From positions 124,001-188,000 of the forward strand of contig JAGAQV010000001.1 in assembly GCA_017622555.1 (NCBI GenBank): a stretch of DNA of 64,000 nucleotides, written 5' to 3'. The notes below the pieces were generated by a model that had not been told where the DNA came from, ran no database searches, and was given only the letters and a program-made list of their open reading frames with translations. A program made the translations under genes and the position numbers. The stretch is from Clostridia bacterium. GTDB taxonomy: Bacteria > Bacillota > Clostridia > Oscillospirales > Acutalibacteraceae. Of the stretch, positions 26,986 through 36,227 are shown piece after piece (the stretch's first letter is position 1; each line of letters begins with the position of its first letter).

Positions 26986-28874
26986 TGTATACGACCGAAC
27001 TGTTTTTCAAGTTCCCTTTTCTTAATTTCGTAAGCCACGGGTCTGCCATGGGGGCAATACATAATATCCTTAGAAAGTAAAACCTTTTCGGCCAAGGCCT
27101 TCATTTCAAAATTACTTGTTTGGCTTCCCGCTTTAATTGCCGCCTTGCAAGCAACTGTGTGGAAAAGGTTTTCTTCCCTTTCAATTTGTACCGATTTTGT
27201 GTTTTTAAGACTTTCAGCCATTTCGGAAAGTAGGGATAAAACATCCTCACCGATAAGGGTTGTGGGTATTGCACGAACTACAACGGTTGATGCACCAAAA
27301 TCCTCAATTTCAAAGCCCGCCTGCGAAAGTAAATCCAAATTGCCGATAATGGCATTATATTCATCCTTTTGCAAATTTGCGGTTATTGGGGTCAAAAGCG
27401 CCTGAACTTCAATTTTGTGCTGTTCCTTAAGCTTATTAAACAAAATACGTTCATGTGCGGCGTGCTTGTCTATCATAAAAATGCTGTCACCCATTTGGGC
27501 GATAATATATGTGTTAAAGGCTTGACCGATAACCGTAATAATGGGCTTGTCCTCGTCAATAATGGCTTCAATTTCCTTTTCAATTAAAACCTCTTTTACA
27601 GGAACTTTCGGTGTATAAACAGGCTCGGTCTTTTGCCCGTTTTGGTCTACATAGGAATAAGTATCCGCAAAGTCAGGCTTTTGTGACGTCTGGAATGTAA
27701 AGCTTTGCGGCTTTTTATCACTCACATTTTTAACCTCTACACGCTGTTCTGCCTTTTTTTCATAAACAGGTACCGTGGGAGCTTTAGGCTCCTCTACCTT
27801 AATAACAGTTTGTTTAAATTCATCAACCGTCATTCTCTCAAAGCGGTTAAAGGTGGGCTGTGTCATTTTTATTTCAGGGCGTGTATCCCCTTGTGACAGA
27901 GCATTTTTAACCGATGCATAAACACTTTCAAAAATACGTTTTTCGTCCGAAAAACGCACCTCGGTTTTAGCGGGGTGAACATTAACGTCCACCGTATCAA
28001 ACGGAACGTTTACATACAATACAAATACGGGAAATTTACCTATCATTGCACTGTTTTTATAAGCCTGTTCAACAGCGGCAATAATTGTACCAGAACGAAC
28101 AAGGCGTCCATTCAAAAATGTAAATTGGTTATTACGTGTGGGTTTGCAGGCAACGGGCTTGCAAATAAGGCCCGAAACAGTAATACCACCGTGCTCACCC
28201 TGACAGCTTATTAAGGAATTTGCAAATTCACGCCCCAAAACGCTGTAAACAGCGCTTTTAATTTGACCGTCACCCGATGTATTAAGGGTTTGCTTTCCGT
28301 CACGAATAAATTTAATTGAAATTTCGGGGTGAGAAAGCGCAATACGGTCAACCACAGCGGCACAGGCGTTAGCCTCTGAAACGTCCTTTTTAAGAAATTT
28401 CATACGGGCAGGGGTATTATAAAACAAATCACGAATTATAATTGTTGTGCCTTTTGGACAGCCTGCCTCTTCATAAAGAACCTCCTGTCCGCCCTCTATC
28501 ATATAATGGGTGCCGATTTCTTCATTCTCGCTGCAGGTAAGCATTTCAACACGTGAAACCGACGACACAGCCGCCAAGGCCTCCCCTCGAAAGCCCAAGG
28601 TTGAAATGAAGTTTAAATCGTTCCCCTCTTTAATTTTGCTGGTTGCGTGGCGTAAAAATGCCAAGGGGACGTCCTCGCCCAAAATACCACAGCCGTTATC
28701 GGTAATGCGCATATAAGAAATACCGCCATTTTGAATTTCAACAGTAATTGTGGTTGCGCCTGCATCTATTGAGTTTTCAATAAGCTCCTTTATAACAGAT
28801 GCGGGTCTTTCAACCACCTCACCTGCGGCAATGAGCTCGGCCACGTTTTTAGGTAAAACATTAATTTTTGGCAT
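26982..28874 (-). CDS. mutL: DNA mismatch repair protein MutL
   Basis: 630 residues: GHKL ATPase with ENSIDAGAT, DNGCGI and GFRGEALAAVSSV, transducer domain, a long linker (about 335-430) and the C-terminal dimerisation domain. The C-terminus has DKHAAHERILF (the DQHA-X2-E-X4-E-type metal site) and CPHGRP, so this is a nicking MutL as expected in bacteria without MutH. Coupled to miaA, 15 bp after mutS. Confidence 0.95.
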   Translation of the reverse strand: MPKINVLPKNVAELIAAGEVVERPASVIKELIENSIDAGATTITVEIQNGGISYMRITDNGCGILGEDVPLAFLRHATSKIKEGNDLNFISTLGFRGEALAAVSSVSRVEMLTCSENEEIGTHYMIEGGQEVLYEEAGCPKGTTIIIRDLFYNTPARMKFLKKDVSEANACAAVVDRIALSHPEISIKFIRDGKQTLNTSGDGQIKSAVYSVLGREFANSLISCQGEHGGITVSGLICKPVACKPTRNNQFTFLNGRLVRSGTIIAAVEQAYKNSAMIGKFPVFVLYVNVPFDTVDVNVHPAKTEVRFSDEKRIFESVYASVKNALSQGDTRPEIKMTQPTFNRFERMTVDEFKQTVIKVEEPKAPTVPVYEKKAEQRVEVKNVSDKKPQSFTFQTSQKPDFADTYSYVDQNGQKTEPVYTPKVPVKEVLIEKEIEAIIDEDKPIITVIGQAFNTYIIAQMGDSIFMIDKHAAHERILFNKLKEQHKIEVQALLTPITANLQKDEYNAIIGNLDLLSQAGFEIEDFGASTVVVRAIPTTLIGEDVLSLLSEMAESLKNTKSVQIEREENLFHTVACKAAIKAGSQTSNFEMKALAEKVLLSKDIMYCPHGRPVAYEIKKRELEKQFGRIQ

Positions 28875-28889
28875 ATTTACACCTCACTT

Positions 28890-31490
28890 TTAAAGTTCTT
28901 TGGCTTTTTTACAAATATCAAATAAAATTTGCATTGCTTCAATAGGTGTCAAGGTATTAACGTCTATTGCCTTAAGGTCCTTTAAAATATCCTGTGCGGA
29001 CTGCATTTCAAAGGACATTTGCATATCGTTGTCAACAACAGTCTTATATGTTACGAGACCCTCGCTTTCGGTTAGGCGAAGCACCTCTTTTGCTCGTTCA
29101 ATAACCGCATTAGGTATACCGCTAAGCTTTGCAACCTCAATACCGTAGCTGTCATCAGCCCCGCCGCGAACAATACGGCGAAGAAATGTGATATCATCGC
29201 CACGCTTTTTAACGGCAATATTGTAATTTTTAACACCCGTAAGCTCATTTTCCATTTGGGTGAGCTCGTGATAATGTGTAGCAAACAGCGCCTTTGCGCC
29301 CAGCTTTTTCTTATCGGCCACAAATTCGAGCACGGCTCTGGCTATTGACATACCGTCAAAGGTAGAGGTACCGCGGCCAATTTCGTCAAGAATTAAAAGG
29401 CTGTGCTTTGTTGCATTTTTAAGTATGTACGCAACCTCGCTCATTTCAACCATAAAGGTTGACTGACCAGACGCCAAGTCGTCCGATGCACCGACACGGG
29501 TGAAAATTGCATCAACCACGCCGATTTCAGCGCTTTTTGCTGGAACAAAGCAACCAATTTGCGCCATTAGGGTTATAAGCGCCACCTGTCGCATATAGGT
29601 CGATTTACCCGCCATATTAGGACCTGTGATTATTGCGCAGCGGTCGTCTGTCATATTAAGCAGAGTATCGTTAGAAACAAAGGGTGTGCGCAAAACCTGT
29701 TCAACCACAGGATGACGACCGTCGTTAATGCGGATGGTGCCGCTGTTGTTAACAAGCGGGCGGCAGTAATGATTGTCAGCCGAAACGTTTGCAAACGAAC
29801 ACAAAACGTCAAGCTTTGCAATTGCACCTGCAGTTTTTTGAAAACGAACAACCTCAGCCGCTGTCTTTTTACGGATAGTGTCAAACAGCTCATATTCAAC
29901 CTGCACAATGCGGTCCTTTGCGGTAAGCACACGCTTTTCAATGTCCTTAAGCTCTTCGGTAATGAAGCGTTCGGCATTGGTAAGTGTTTGTTTTCTTATA
30001 TAATCCTCGGGAACTTTATCAAGAAAAGAATTTGTAACCTCAATATAGTAACCGAAAACCTTGTTATAGCGAACACGCAGGTTTTTAATGCCCGTGCGTT
30101 CTTTTTCTCTGGCTTCAATTTCAGCAAGCACGCTTGTGCCCGAATTCATATCGTGGCGAAGTGTGTCAACAAGCTCGCTGTAGCCATCCTTAATTAAGTT
30201 GCCTTCCCTAACTGTTGCAGGTGCTTCGGTGTTAATTGAAGCATCAATTAATGCGGCAACATCCTCTAGGGTGTCAATTTCGTTATAGATATCCTTAAGC
30301 ATACGGCAATTTGCATTTGCCAAAAGTGCTTTAAGTGCGGGGAATTTTTGTGCAGTAAAGGAAATGTTTAATAAATCCTTCGCATTGGCCGAGCCGTAAA
30401 CCACTTTTGTCATAAGACGTTCAATATCACGAATACCGCTTAAATTTTCCACAATTTCGCCACGCAGAATTATGTCAGATGCTAATTCATCCACAGCGTT
30501 TTGCCTAAGTTCAATTGCAGGAATGCTTAAAAGAGGCTGTGAAACCCAATTTCGTATAAGGCGCTTGCCCATTGCAGTTTTGGTTTTATCAAGCACCCAC
30601 AAAAGCGAGCCTTTTTTAGCCTTTGTGCGCATTGTTTCGCAAAGCTCTAAATTGCGGACTGCCGTTGTGTCAAGCTTCATAAACTGACTGCCTGTATAAA
30701 CGTCAATTTCATTAACCGAAACCTGACCGTTCACACCCGTTTCGTAAAGGTACTGCAGTGCCGCACCGAAAGCACAAGCGGCGGCCCCGTTCTTTGTAAG
30801 GCCAATGTTTTCAACACTTATAACATTAAAGTGCTTTAAAATAAGCTCTTCGGTTTTTGAAAAGTCAAAGCTTGCCTTTTCCCTAACCGTAAGCATACCC
30901 TCAAAGCTTTGCTGTAAATAATCAGAAACGGTGGGGGCTTTTAAATTAAAATCTTCACTTACAAGAATTTCACGTGGCGAAAAGCGTGCAAGCTCATCAA
31001 TTAAACGGGTTTGGAAATTTTCCTCAGACAAGGCGGTGGCATGGCATTCACCGGTGGATGCATCAGTAAAGCAAAGACCGATTTCACCCTCACACAAGGC
31101 AATGGATGCCAAATAGTTATTGCGGCCTTCATCAAGCATACTGTCTTCTAGCACCGTACCGGGAGTAATGGTGCGAACAATATCACGCTTTACAAGGCCC
31201 TTTGCGGTTGCGGGATCCTCAACCTGTTCACAAATTGCAACCTTATAACCTTTTTCAACAAGGCGGGCAATATACGCTTCGCAGCTATGAAAAGGCACAC
31301 CGCACATTGGGGCGCGCTCTTCTAAACCGCATTCCTTACCGGTTAAAACTAAATCTAATTCTTCGGAAGCCTTTTTGGCATCTTCAAAAAACATTTCGTA
31401 AAAGTCGCCCACACGGAAAAACAAAATTGTATCTTCATTTTGCGCTTTAATTTCGTTATACTGCCGCATCATCGGCGATAATTCAGCCAT
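28890..31490 (-). CDS. mutS: DNA mismatch repair protein MutS
   Basis: 866 residues. The mismatch-binding domain carries the Phe-X-Glu motif (FFRVGDFYEMF, about 24-34). The ATPase has Walker A GPNMAGKSTYMRQ and LLILDEIGRGTSTFDG, and the C-terminal helix-turn-helix/dimer region follows. It recognises mispairs and recruits MutL, encoded next. Confidence 0.96.
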   Translation of the reverse strand: MAELSPMMRQYNEIKAQNEDTILFFRVGDFYEMFFEDAKKASEELDLVLTGKECGLEERAPMCGVPFHSCEAYIARLVEKGYKVAICEQVEDPATAKGLVKRDIVRTITPGTVLEDSMLDEGRNNYLASIALCEGEIGLCFTDASTGECHATALSEENFQTRLIDELARFSPREILVSEDFNLKAPTVSDYLQQSFEGMLTVREKASFDFSKTEELILKHFNVISVENIGLTKNGAAACAFGAALQYLYETGVNGQVSVNEIDVYTGSQFMKLDTTAVRNLELCETMRTKAKKGSLLWVLDKTKTAMGKRLIRNWVSQPLLSIPAIELRQNAVDELASDIILRGEIVENLSGIRDIERLMTKVVYGSANAKDLLNISFTAQKFPALKALLANANCRMLKDIYNEIDTLEDVAALIDASINTEAPATVREGNLIKDGYSELVDTLRHDMNSGTSVLAEIEAREKERTGIKNLRVRYNKVFGYYIEVTNSFLDKVPEDYIRKQTLTNAERFITEELKDIEKRVLTAKDRIVQVEYELFDTIRKKTAAEVVRFQKTAGAIAKLDVLCSFANVSADNHYCRPLVNNSGTIRINDGRHPVVEQVLRTPFVSNDTLLNMTDDRCAIITGPNMAGKSTYMRQVALITLMAQIGCFVPAKSAEIGVVDAIFTRVGASDDLASGQSTFMVEMSEVAYILKNATKHSLLILDEIGRGTSTFDGMSIARAVLEFVADKKKLGAKALFATHYHELTQMENELTGVKNYNIAVKKRGDDITFLRRIVRGGADDSYGIEVAKLSGIPNAVIERAKEVLRLTESEGLVTYKTVVDNDMQMSFEMQSAQDILKDLKAIDVNTLTPIEAMQILFDICKKAKEL

Positions 31491-31523
31491 TTTTAACTTC
31501 CTTTCTTAAAATTTTTATAAAGC

Positions 31524-31928
31524 TTAGTGGCAACCGCCGCAGGTAGAACAGCTACCTGTACAAGCACTGCTTGCTTCACAGGTGTCAGGGTCTTCACCAT
31601 CAAGGCACTTTGAAATAATTGTGTTAATTTCGTTTACCATTTGGTCAAGCATAGCCTTAGCGGTGTTATATTCAACCATAGAAGGACTTGCCATTATATT
31701 GCCATAGCTTTCACGAAGTTCTTCGTTAAGCTTTTTAACCAAAACCTCATCCTTAGCGTCTTCACTAACGGCTTTTTCAAGCTCCATTCTTTTAATGTTA
31801 AATTCGCCAATAGCGTTTTGTAAATCAACATCGTTATCGTTAGCTAAACGAGCCTTTGCATAGCGAACAAAGCGTTCATCCTTTTGAATAGCGTGTCCTA
31901 ACTGTCTTGTTACTTCAATTACGTCCAT
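31524..31928 (-). CDS. YlbF/YmcA (RicA-like) family protein with Cys-rich tail
   Basis: 134 residues, helical YlbF/YmcA domain (about 1-105) with a C-terminal tail of six cysteines in CLDGEDPDTCEASSAC and TGSCSTCGGCH. In Bacillus the Ric proteins form a complex carrying Fe-S clusters that affects RNA processing and MiaB-dependent tRNA modification. The position next to miaB matches ymcA-ymcB in Bacillus, so RicA is the best reading. The Cys tail looks able to bind metal. Confidence 0.82.
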   Translation of the reverse strand: MDVIEVTRQLGHAIQKDERFVRYAKARLANDNDVDLQNAIGEFNIKRMELEKAVSEDAKDEVLVKKLNEELRESYGNIMASPSMVEYNTAKAMLDQMVNEINTIISKCLDGEDPDTCEASSACTGSCSTCGGCH

Positions 31929-31951
31929 TTTTAAAACCTCTTTTATAAAAA

Positions 31952-33358
31952 TTAATTATTAATAATTTCACCGTAAAGGCCGTTTTCATAACCTAAAACC
32001 TTTACCTCAACAAACTGACCTAAAAGATTTTGCTCAGCTTTAAATTCAATAACAGCCGTACCGTTTGTGTGGCCTGTCATAAAGCCGTCACGACTGCCAA
32101 AATCATCACACAAAACACGGTAGGTTTTGCCTAAATATTTGTTTATATTTTCCTTTGCAACCTCTTCCTGCGCTTTTAAAAGCTCATCAAACCACTTGCC
32201 CTTTTCTTCACGGGTTATTGGGTCGTCCATAATTGCGGCAGGTGTGCCGTTGCGTTTTGAATAAATAAAAGTGAAAAGGGATGCAAATTTAACCTCTTTT
32301 ACAAGGCTTAGGGTTTCCTTAAAGTCCTCGTAAGTTTCGCCGGGAAAGCCAACGATTATATCGCTTGTCAAATCAGCATCGGGAAGTCTTTCTTTAGCAT
32401 TTTTAATAAGCTGTAAGTAACCTTCCCTATCATAATAGCGGTTCATTCGCTTTAAAATTTTACTGCTGCCGCTTTGGAAAGGTAAATGCAAATGTCGGGT
32501 AACCTTTTTACAGTCCCTTATAGTATCCAAAAGTTCAACCGTACAGTCCTTGGGATGAGAGGTCATAAACCTTATAACAAAATCACCCTCAACATCGTTA
32601 AGCATACGAAGCAGCTTTGCAAAGTTTATGCCGTGTTCACAGCCCTTACCGTAGGAATTAACGTTTTGACCTAAAAGGGTTATATCCTTACAGCCGTTTT
32701 TAACCATTTCTTTAAATTCGGCAATTATCTTTTCGGGCTCACGGGAACGTTCCCTGCCCCTTACGTACGGCACAATGCAGTAGGTGCAAAAATTATTACA
32801 GCCGTACATAATGGGAAGCCAGCCCTTAAAGGTGCCGTCACGCTTAACGGGGATATCCTCCACAATTGTATTGTTATCCATCGAAAGCTCAAAAATTCTA
32901 GGGGAGCCCGAAAGACGTTTATATAAAAATTCGGGTAAGCGGTGAAAAACGTGTGTACCCATTACAATGTCAACATACGGGTAGCTTCGTTTAAGCTTCT
33001 GTGCTATATGCTCCTGCTGGACCATACAGCCGCAAACAGCAACAACAGCATTTGGGCGTTCGGCTTTGATTTTTTTGGTCATACCAATATTGCCGAAAAC
33101 ACGCATTTCGGCATGCTCACGCACAGCGCAGGTGTTAAATATAATAAAATCAGCATCATCCATATGGTCAACAATTTCATAACCACAGGCTGACAGCATA
33201 CCCTTTAAGCGCTCGCTGTCGCTTACGTTTTGCTGACATCCAAAGGTGTTAACACAAGCCTTGGGTATGTAACCGTATATATTAAAGACAAGCTCTCGCA
33301 CCCTTTTGGTGTAGACGGTTTGCTCGGAAAAATCGGTAGTAATTGCAATGTTTTTCAC
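31952..33358 (-). CDS. miaB: tRNA-2-methylthio-N6-dimethylallyladenosine synthase
   Basis: 468 residues: N-terminal UPF0004 domain with Cys for the auxiliary cluster (VNTFGCQQNVSDSE), radical SAM motif CNNFCTYCIVPYVRG and C-terminal TRAM domain. It adds the methylthio group at C2 of i6A37. The GTG start at 33358 follows AGGGAGA with an 11-base gap. It heads the mutS-mutL-miaA run and has its own promoter. Confidence 0.95.
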   Translation of the reverse strand: MKNIAITTDFSEQTVYTKRVRELVFNIYGYIPKACVNTFGCQQNVSDSERLKGMLSACGYEIVDHMDDADFIIFNTCAVREHAEMRVFGNIGMTKKIKAERPNAVVAVCGCMVQQEHIAQKLKRSYPYVDIVMGTHVFHRLPEFLYKRLSGSPRIFELSMDNNTIVEDIPVKRDGTFKGWLPIMYGCNNFCTYCIVPYVRGRERSREPEKIIAEFKEMVKNGCKDITLLGQNVNSYGKGCEHGINFAKLLRMLNDVEGDFVIRFMTSHPKDCTVELLDTIRDCKKVTRHLHLPFQSGSSKILKRMNRYYDREGYLQLIKNAKERLPDADLTSDIIVGFPGETYEDFKETLSLVKEVKFASLFTFIYSKRNGTPAAIMDDPITREEKGKWFDELLKAQEEVAKENINKYLGKTYRVLCDDFGSRDGFMTGHTNGTAVIEFKAEQNLLGQFVEVKVLGYENGLYGEIINN

Positions 33359-33392
33359 TTAAGAAAGAATCTCCCTAAAATATAATCAATTT

Positions 33393-33421
33393 ATTATACT
33401 ATATATTTAATAATAATGCAA
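33393..33421 (-). promoter_or_regulatory. SigA promoter upstream of miaB
   Basis: TTGCAT (33416-33421) and TATAAT (33393-33398) on the minus strand with a 17-base spacer. It could drive the miaB-ricA-mutS-mutL-miaA genes and beyond. Confidence 0.7.
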
Positions 33422-33427
33422 GTAAAA

Positions 33428-33450
33428 AGCCCGATGAAATCCATCGGACT
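33428..33450 (-). terminator. terminator after gtrA
   Basis: AGTCCGATGG/CATCGGGCT hairpin with an ATTT loop followed on the minus strand by TTTTT. It separates the gtrA operon from miaB. Confidence 0.8.
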
Positions 33451-33470
33451 ATAAATATTTTTTATTAAGT

Positions 33471-33872
33471 TTATTTTGTCTTTTTAAAAACAAAAAGCTT
33501 ACTGAAAACATAGTTTAAAATTATGACCAAAATGTTTGATAAAATTTTTATAAAAAGGTCATTAAATTCCAAAACATCAACAAATAAAATCATTATAAAA
33601 ACATCAAGCGCACCCGTTAAAACACGCATTGAAAAAAAGCCGAAAAACTGCTTTAAAAAACCGCTTTTTGAAGCCTTAAACACATATTTTCGGTTTGTAA
33701 AAAAAGCAAAAATTACCGAAATCAGCCACGCTAAAATCGTCGCTATTGCAGTGCCCAAGGGCAACTTTGATAACAAAAAATAAGCGATAATATTAACTAA
33801 GGTTGTAGCCGCGCCAAAGATAATATAAAGTATTTGTTCCTTATATTTTTCAAAAAGATTATTCATCTTCAT
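33471..33872 (-). CDS. GtrA-family membrane protein (lipid-linked sugar flippase-like)
   Basis: 133 residues, four membrane helices and the GtrA signature FTNRKYVFKA (about 58-67). GtrA proteins are thought to flip polyprenyl-phosphate sugars made by the adjacent glycosyltransferase. It overlaps that gene by 14 bases, making a two-gene operon. Confidence 0.88.
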   Translation of the reverse strand: MKMNNLFEKYKEQILYIIFGAATTLVNIIAYFLLSKLPLGTAIATILAWLISVIFAFFTNRKYVFKASKSGFLKQFFGFFSMRVLTGALDVFIMILFVDVLEFNDLFIKILSNILVIILNYVFSKLFVFKKTK

Positions 33873-34815
33873 TATGGATCAAAAGCTCCTCAATATTAAA
33901 GCGGGGGCGCTTTTTGGTTTCAAGATAAATTTTACCGATATATTCCCCCACAAGACCGATAGAAAACAGCTGAACACCGCCCAAAAACCAAATGGAAATC
34001 ATAAGTGAAGGCCAGCCCGCATCGGCATTACCGCCGAAAAATGACACTAAAACATAGACAATTGCCAAAAGCGAGCAAAGGATTATAAAAAGGCCTAGTG
34101 CCATTATCATTTTAAGGGGTTTAACCGAGAACGAGGTTATACCCTCTACAGCAAAGGAAAGCATTTTTCTAAAGGGGTATTTTGTTTTTCCCGCCATTCG
34201 TTTTTGGCGTGAATAATAAACACAGTCGGTTTTATAGCCAAGCTGTGTTACAATGCCACGTAAAAATAAATTGCGTTCCTCATACTGTAAAAGTGTCTTT
34301 ACAGCACGGGTGCTTAAAAGTCGAAAATCGGCGTGGTTATCAACAGTTTTTGCGCCAAGCCATTTCATAACACGGTAAAAAGCATTTGCGGTAGTGCGTT
34401 TAAAAAAGCTGTCACTTTTGCGGTTATTTCTAACGCCATAAACCACGTCACAGCCACTATTAAACTTATCGATCATTTCTTCAATGGCCTGCACATCATC
34501 CTGCAAATCGGCGTCAATAGTTACCGTAACATCACACAAGTCAGCCGCAGTCTGAAGACCTGCAACAAGTGCATTTTGATGACCGACGTTACCCGCCAAA
34601 TTAACAGCGTAAATGTGGCTGTATTTTCTGTAAGCATCGGTAATTAAACGGCGTGTATCATCACGGCTTCCGTCATCAACAAACATAATACCGCTGTTTT
34701 TTGCAATTTTGCCCTTTTTAATTAGGTCAAAAAGTAAATTTGACAATGCTTCAAGCGTATTTTCAAATACCTCTTGCTCGTTATAGCAAGGAACAACTAT
34801 CATTAAGCGTTTCAT
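33859..34815 (-). CDS. GtrB/DPM1-like family 2 glycosyltransferase
   Basis: 318 residues: GT-A fold with VVPCYNEQEVFENTLEAL at the N-terminus, DDGSRD and the DXD-like IDADLQDD, then two C-terminal membrane helices (about 228-300). Such enzymes transfer glucose or related sugars to undecaprenyl phosphate. With gtrA it would supply a sugar for cell-surface glycan modification. A strong promoter precedes it. Confidence 0.9.
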   Translation of the reverse strand: MKRLMIVVPCYNEQEVFENTLEALSNLLFDLIKKGKIAKNSGIMFVDDGSRDDTRRLITDAYRKYSHIYAVNLAGNVGHQNALVAGLQTAADLCDVTVTIDADLQDDVQAIEEMIDKFNSGCDVVYGVRNNRKSDSFFKRTTANAFYRVMKWLGAKTVDNHADFRLLSTRAVKTLLQYEERNLFLRGIVTQLGYKTDCVYYSRQKRMAGKTKYPFRKMLSFAVEGITSFSVKPLKMIMALGLFIILCSLLAIVYVLVSFFGGNADAGWPSLMISIWFLGGVQLFSIGLVGEYIGKIYLETKKRPRFNIEELLIHNEDE

Positions 34816-34835
34816 TTAAACACCTCTTAAATTCT

Positions 34836-34864
34836 ATTATATCCCCTATTATGTTTTAGGTCAA
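34836..34864 (-). promoter_or_regulatory. SigA promoter of the glycosyltransferase-gtrA operon
   Basis: TTGACC (34859-34864) and TATAAT (34836-34841) on the minus strand, spacer 17 bases, about 20 bases before the ATG. Confidence 0.8.
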
Positions 34865-34870
34865 CAACAA

Positions 34871-34894
34871 AAAATCTCCCCGAAGGGAGATTTT
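34871..34894 (-). terminator. terminator after htrA-like gene
   Basis: AAAATCTCCC-CGAA-GGGAGATTTT perfect 10-bp stem, with A/T-rich flanks on both sides. Confidence 0.85.
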
Positions 34895-34900
34895 AGAATA

Positions 34901-36115
34901 TTAACCTATTGCATTGTTTGAGCCAACGGTTATTGTGGTGGTGTAATACCTGCCGCTGCGGTAAAGCTTAAGATTAACCTTTTGGTTTGGCTTACAGCTT
35001 GACATAAGCTTTTCCAAAACGGTATATTCAGTAATTTCAGTACCCGAAAATTCAGTAATAATATCACCCTTGCGAAGACCGGCTTCATAGGCAGGACTAC
35101 CGCTGTAAACACTTAAAACAACCGCACCTGTTGGGTAACCGTAGAATTTAAGCACCTCGGCAGTATATTTTTCACTAATGGTAATACCAATATATGGTTC
35201 GGGTGAATTTTCCTTAGCAATTATTTTTTCACAAATTTCAACTGCTTCATTTGAAGGAATCGCAAAACCCATACCCTCAAATTCTTCCGATACAATTTTA
35301 GAACTGTTAATGCCAACAAGCTTGCCTGTCGCATCAACCAAAGCGCCGCCCGAATTACCGGGGTTAATTGCAGCGTCAGTTTGAATAAGACCAATATCAC
35401 TATCGCTTGAAACGACACGGTCAAGACCGCTTATAACACCGTAGGTAACGCTGTCCATAAACTCAAGACCACCTGGGTTACCAACAGTTATAACATACTG
35501 CCCAACCTTAACCTTATCAGAATCAGCAATTTCAATTACGGGAAGACCCGTAACGTTTATTTTAATAACAGCAAGGTCGGCTGATATATTATATCCAACA
35601 ACCGTTGCGATGTATGAATTTTCAGCCGAAGAATCTAAAAACACTTCAATTTTGGTGTTGCGGGCATTGGTAACGGCATCCTCAATAACGTGGTAGTTAG
35701 TAATTATATAGCCGTTTTGCTTATAAATTACGCCACTACCCTCACCCGATTCCTCCTGCTGATTACCGAAGAAGCTATTAACCGAGGTGGTTGTACGAAT
35801 ACCAACAACACAGGGCGTTACCTTTTTTGCAACTGCTTCAACAACCGAAAGCGCCTGCTCTTCAACATTTATATTAACGGTGTTGTTTTCCAAATCAAGA
35901 TGGTCGTTTGTTTGGTTTTCGTCTTGATTCCAAAAATAAGCCGTTGTAATTGTTGCGCTTGCAACACCCACTGCACCGGCAACAATAGCTGCTACAATTA
36001 CAGTTAAAAGACTAAACCTTGCCTTTGACTTTTCCCTTTTGGGCGGTTGATACACAGGATTAGGCTCAGTCTGATTATTTTGAAAATCGTTATTATAAAA
36101 ATTATAATCGTTCAA
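34901..36115 (-). CDS. htrA: HtrA/DegP-like membrane-anchored serine protease
   Basis: About 404 residues: N-terminal tail, one membrane helix (about 38-60), trypsin-like domain with His in ITNYHVIEDA, Asp in ADLAVIKI and Ser in NPGNSGGALVD, then one PDZ domain (about 310-390). It degrades or holds damaged exported proteins at the outer face of the membrane. The TTG at 36115 is preferred; the GTG at 36124 lies within the ribosome-binding site AAGGAGTGA. Confidence 0.92.
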   Translation of the reverse strand: MNDYNFYNNDFQNNQTEPNPVYQPPKREKSKARFSLLTVIVAAIVAGAVGVASATITTAYFWNQDENQTNDHLDLENNTVNINVEEQALSVVEAVAKKVTPCVVGIRTTTSVNSFFGNQQEESGEGSGVIYKQNGYIITNYHVIEDAVTNARNTKIEVFLDSSAENSYIATVVGYNISADLAVIKINVTGLPVIEIADSDKVKVGQYVITVGNPGGLEFMDSVTYGVISGLDRVVSSDSDIGLIQTDAAINPGNSGGALVDATGKLVGINSSKIVSEEFEGMGFAIPSNEAVEICEKIIAKENSPEPYIGITISEKYTAEVLKFYGYPTGAVVLSVYSGSPAYEAGLRKGDIITEFSGTEITEYTVLEKLMSSCKPNQKVNLKLYRSGRYYTTTITVGSNNAIG

Positions 36116-36199
36116 AACGGTCACTCCTTTTGAAGTGTATTATACTGTTATTTTATTGCAAAAAAGTAATTAAAATGTGAATAAACGGTAAATATTTAA

Positions 36200-36221
36200 G
36201 CCCCAACAAAGCCGTTGGGGC
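36200..36221 (-). terminator. terminator after mnmG
   Basis: GCCCCAAC/GTTGGGGC 8-bp stem followed on the minus strand by TTAAATATTT. It lies between mnmG and htrA. Confidence 0.7.
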
Positions 36222-36227
36222 AAAAAT

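Noticed and set aside
29712..30197. Long open frame on the plus strand opposite mutS (and similar ones opposite cdaR, recD2 and the endolysin)
   Set aside because: They lie antisense to well-supported conserved genes, lack ribosome-binding sites and have no recognisable motifs.
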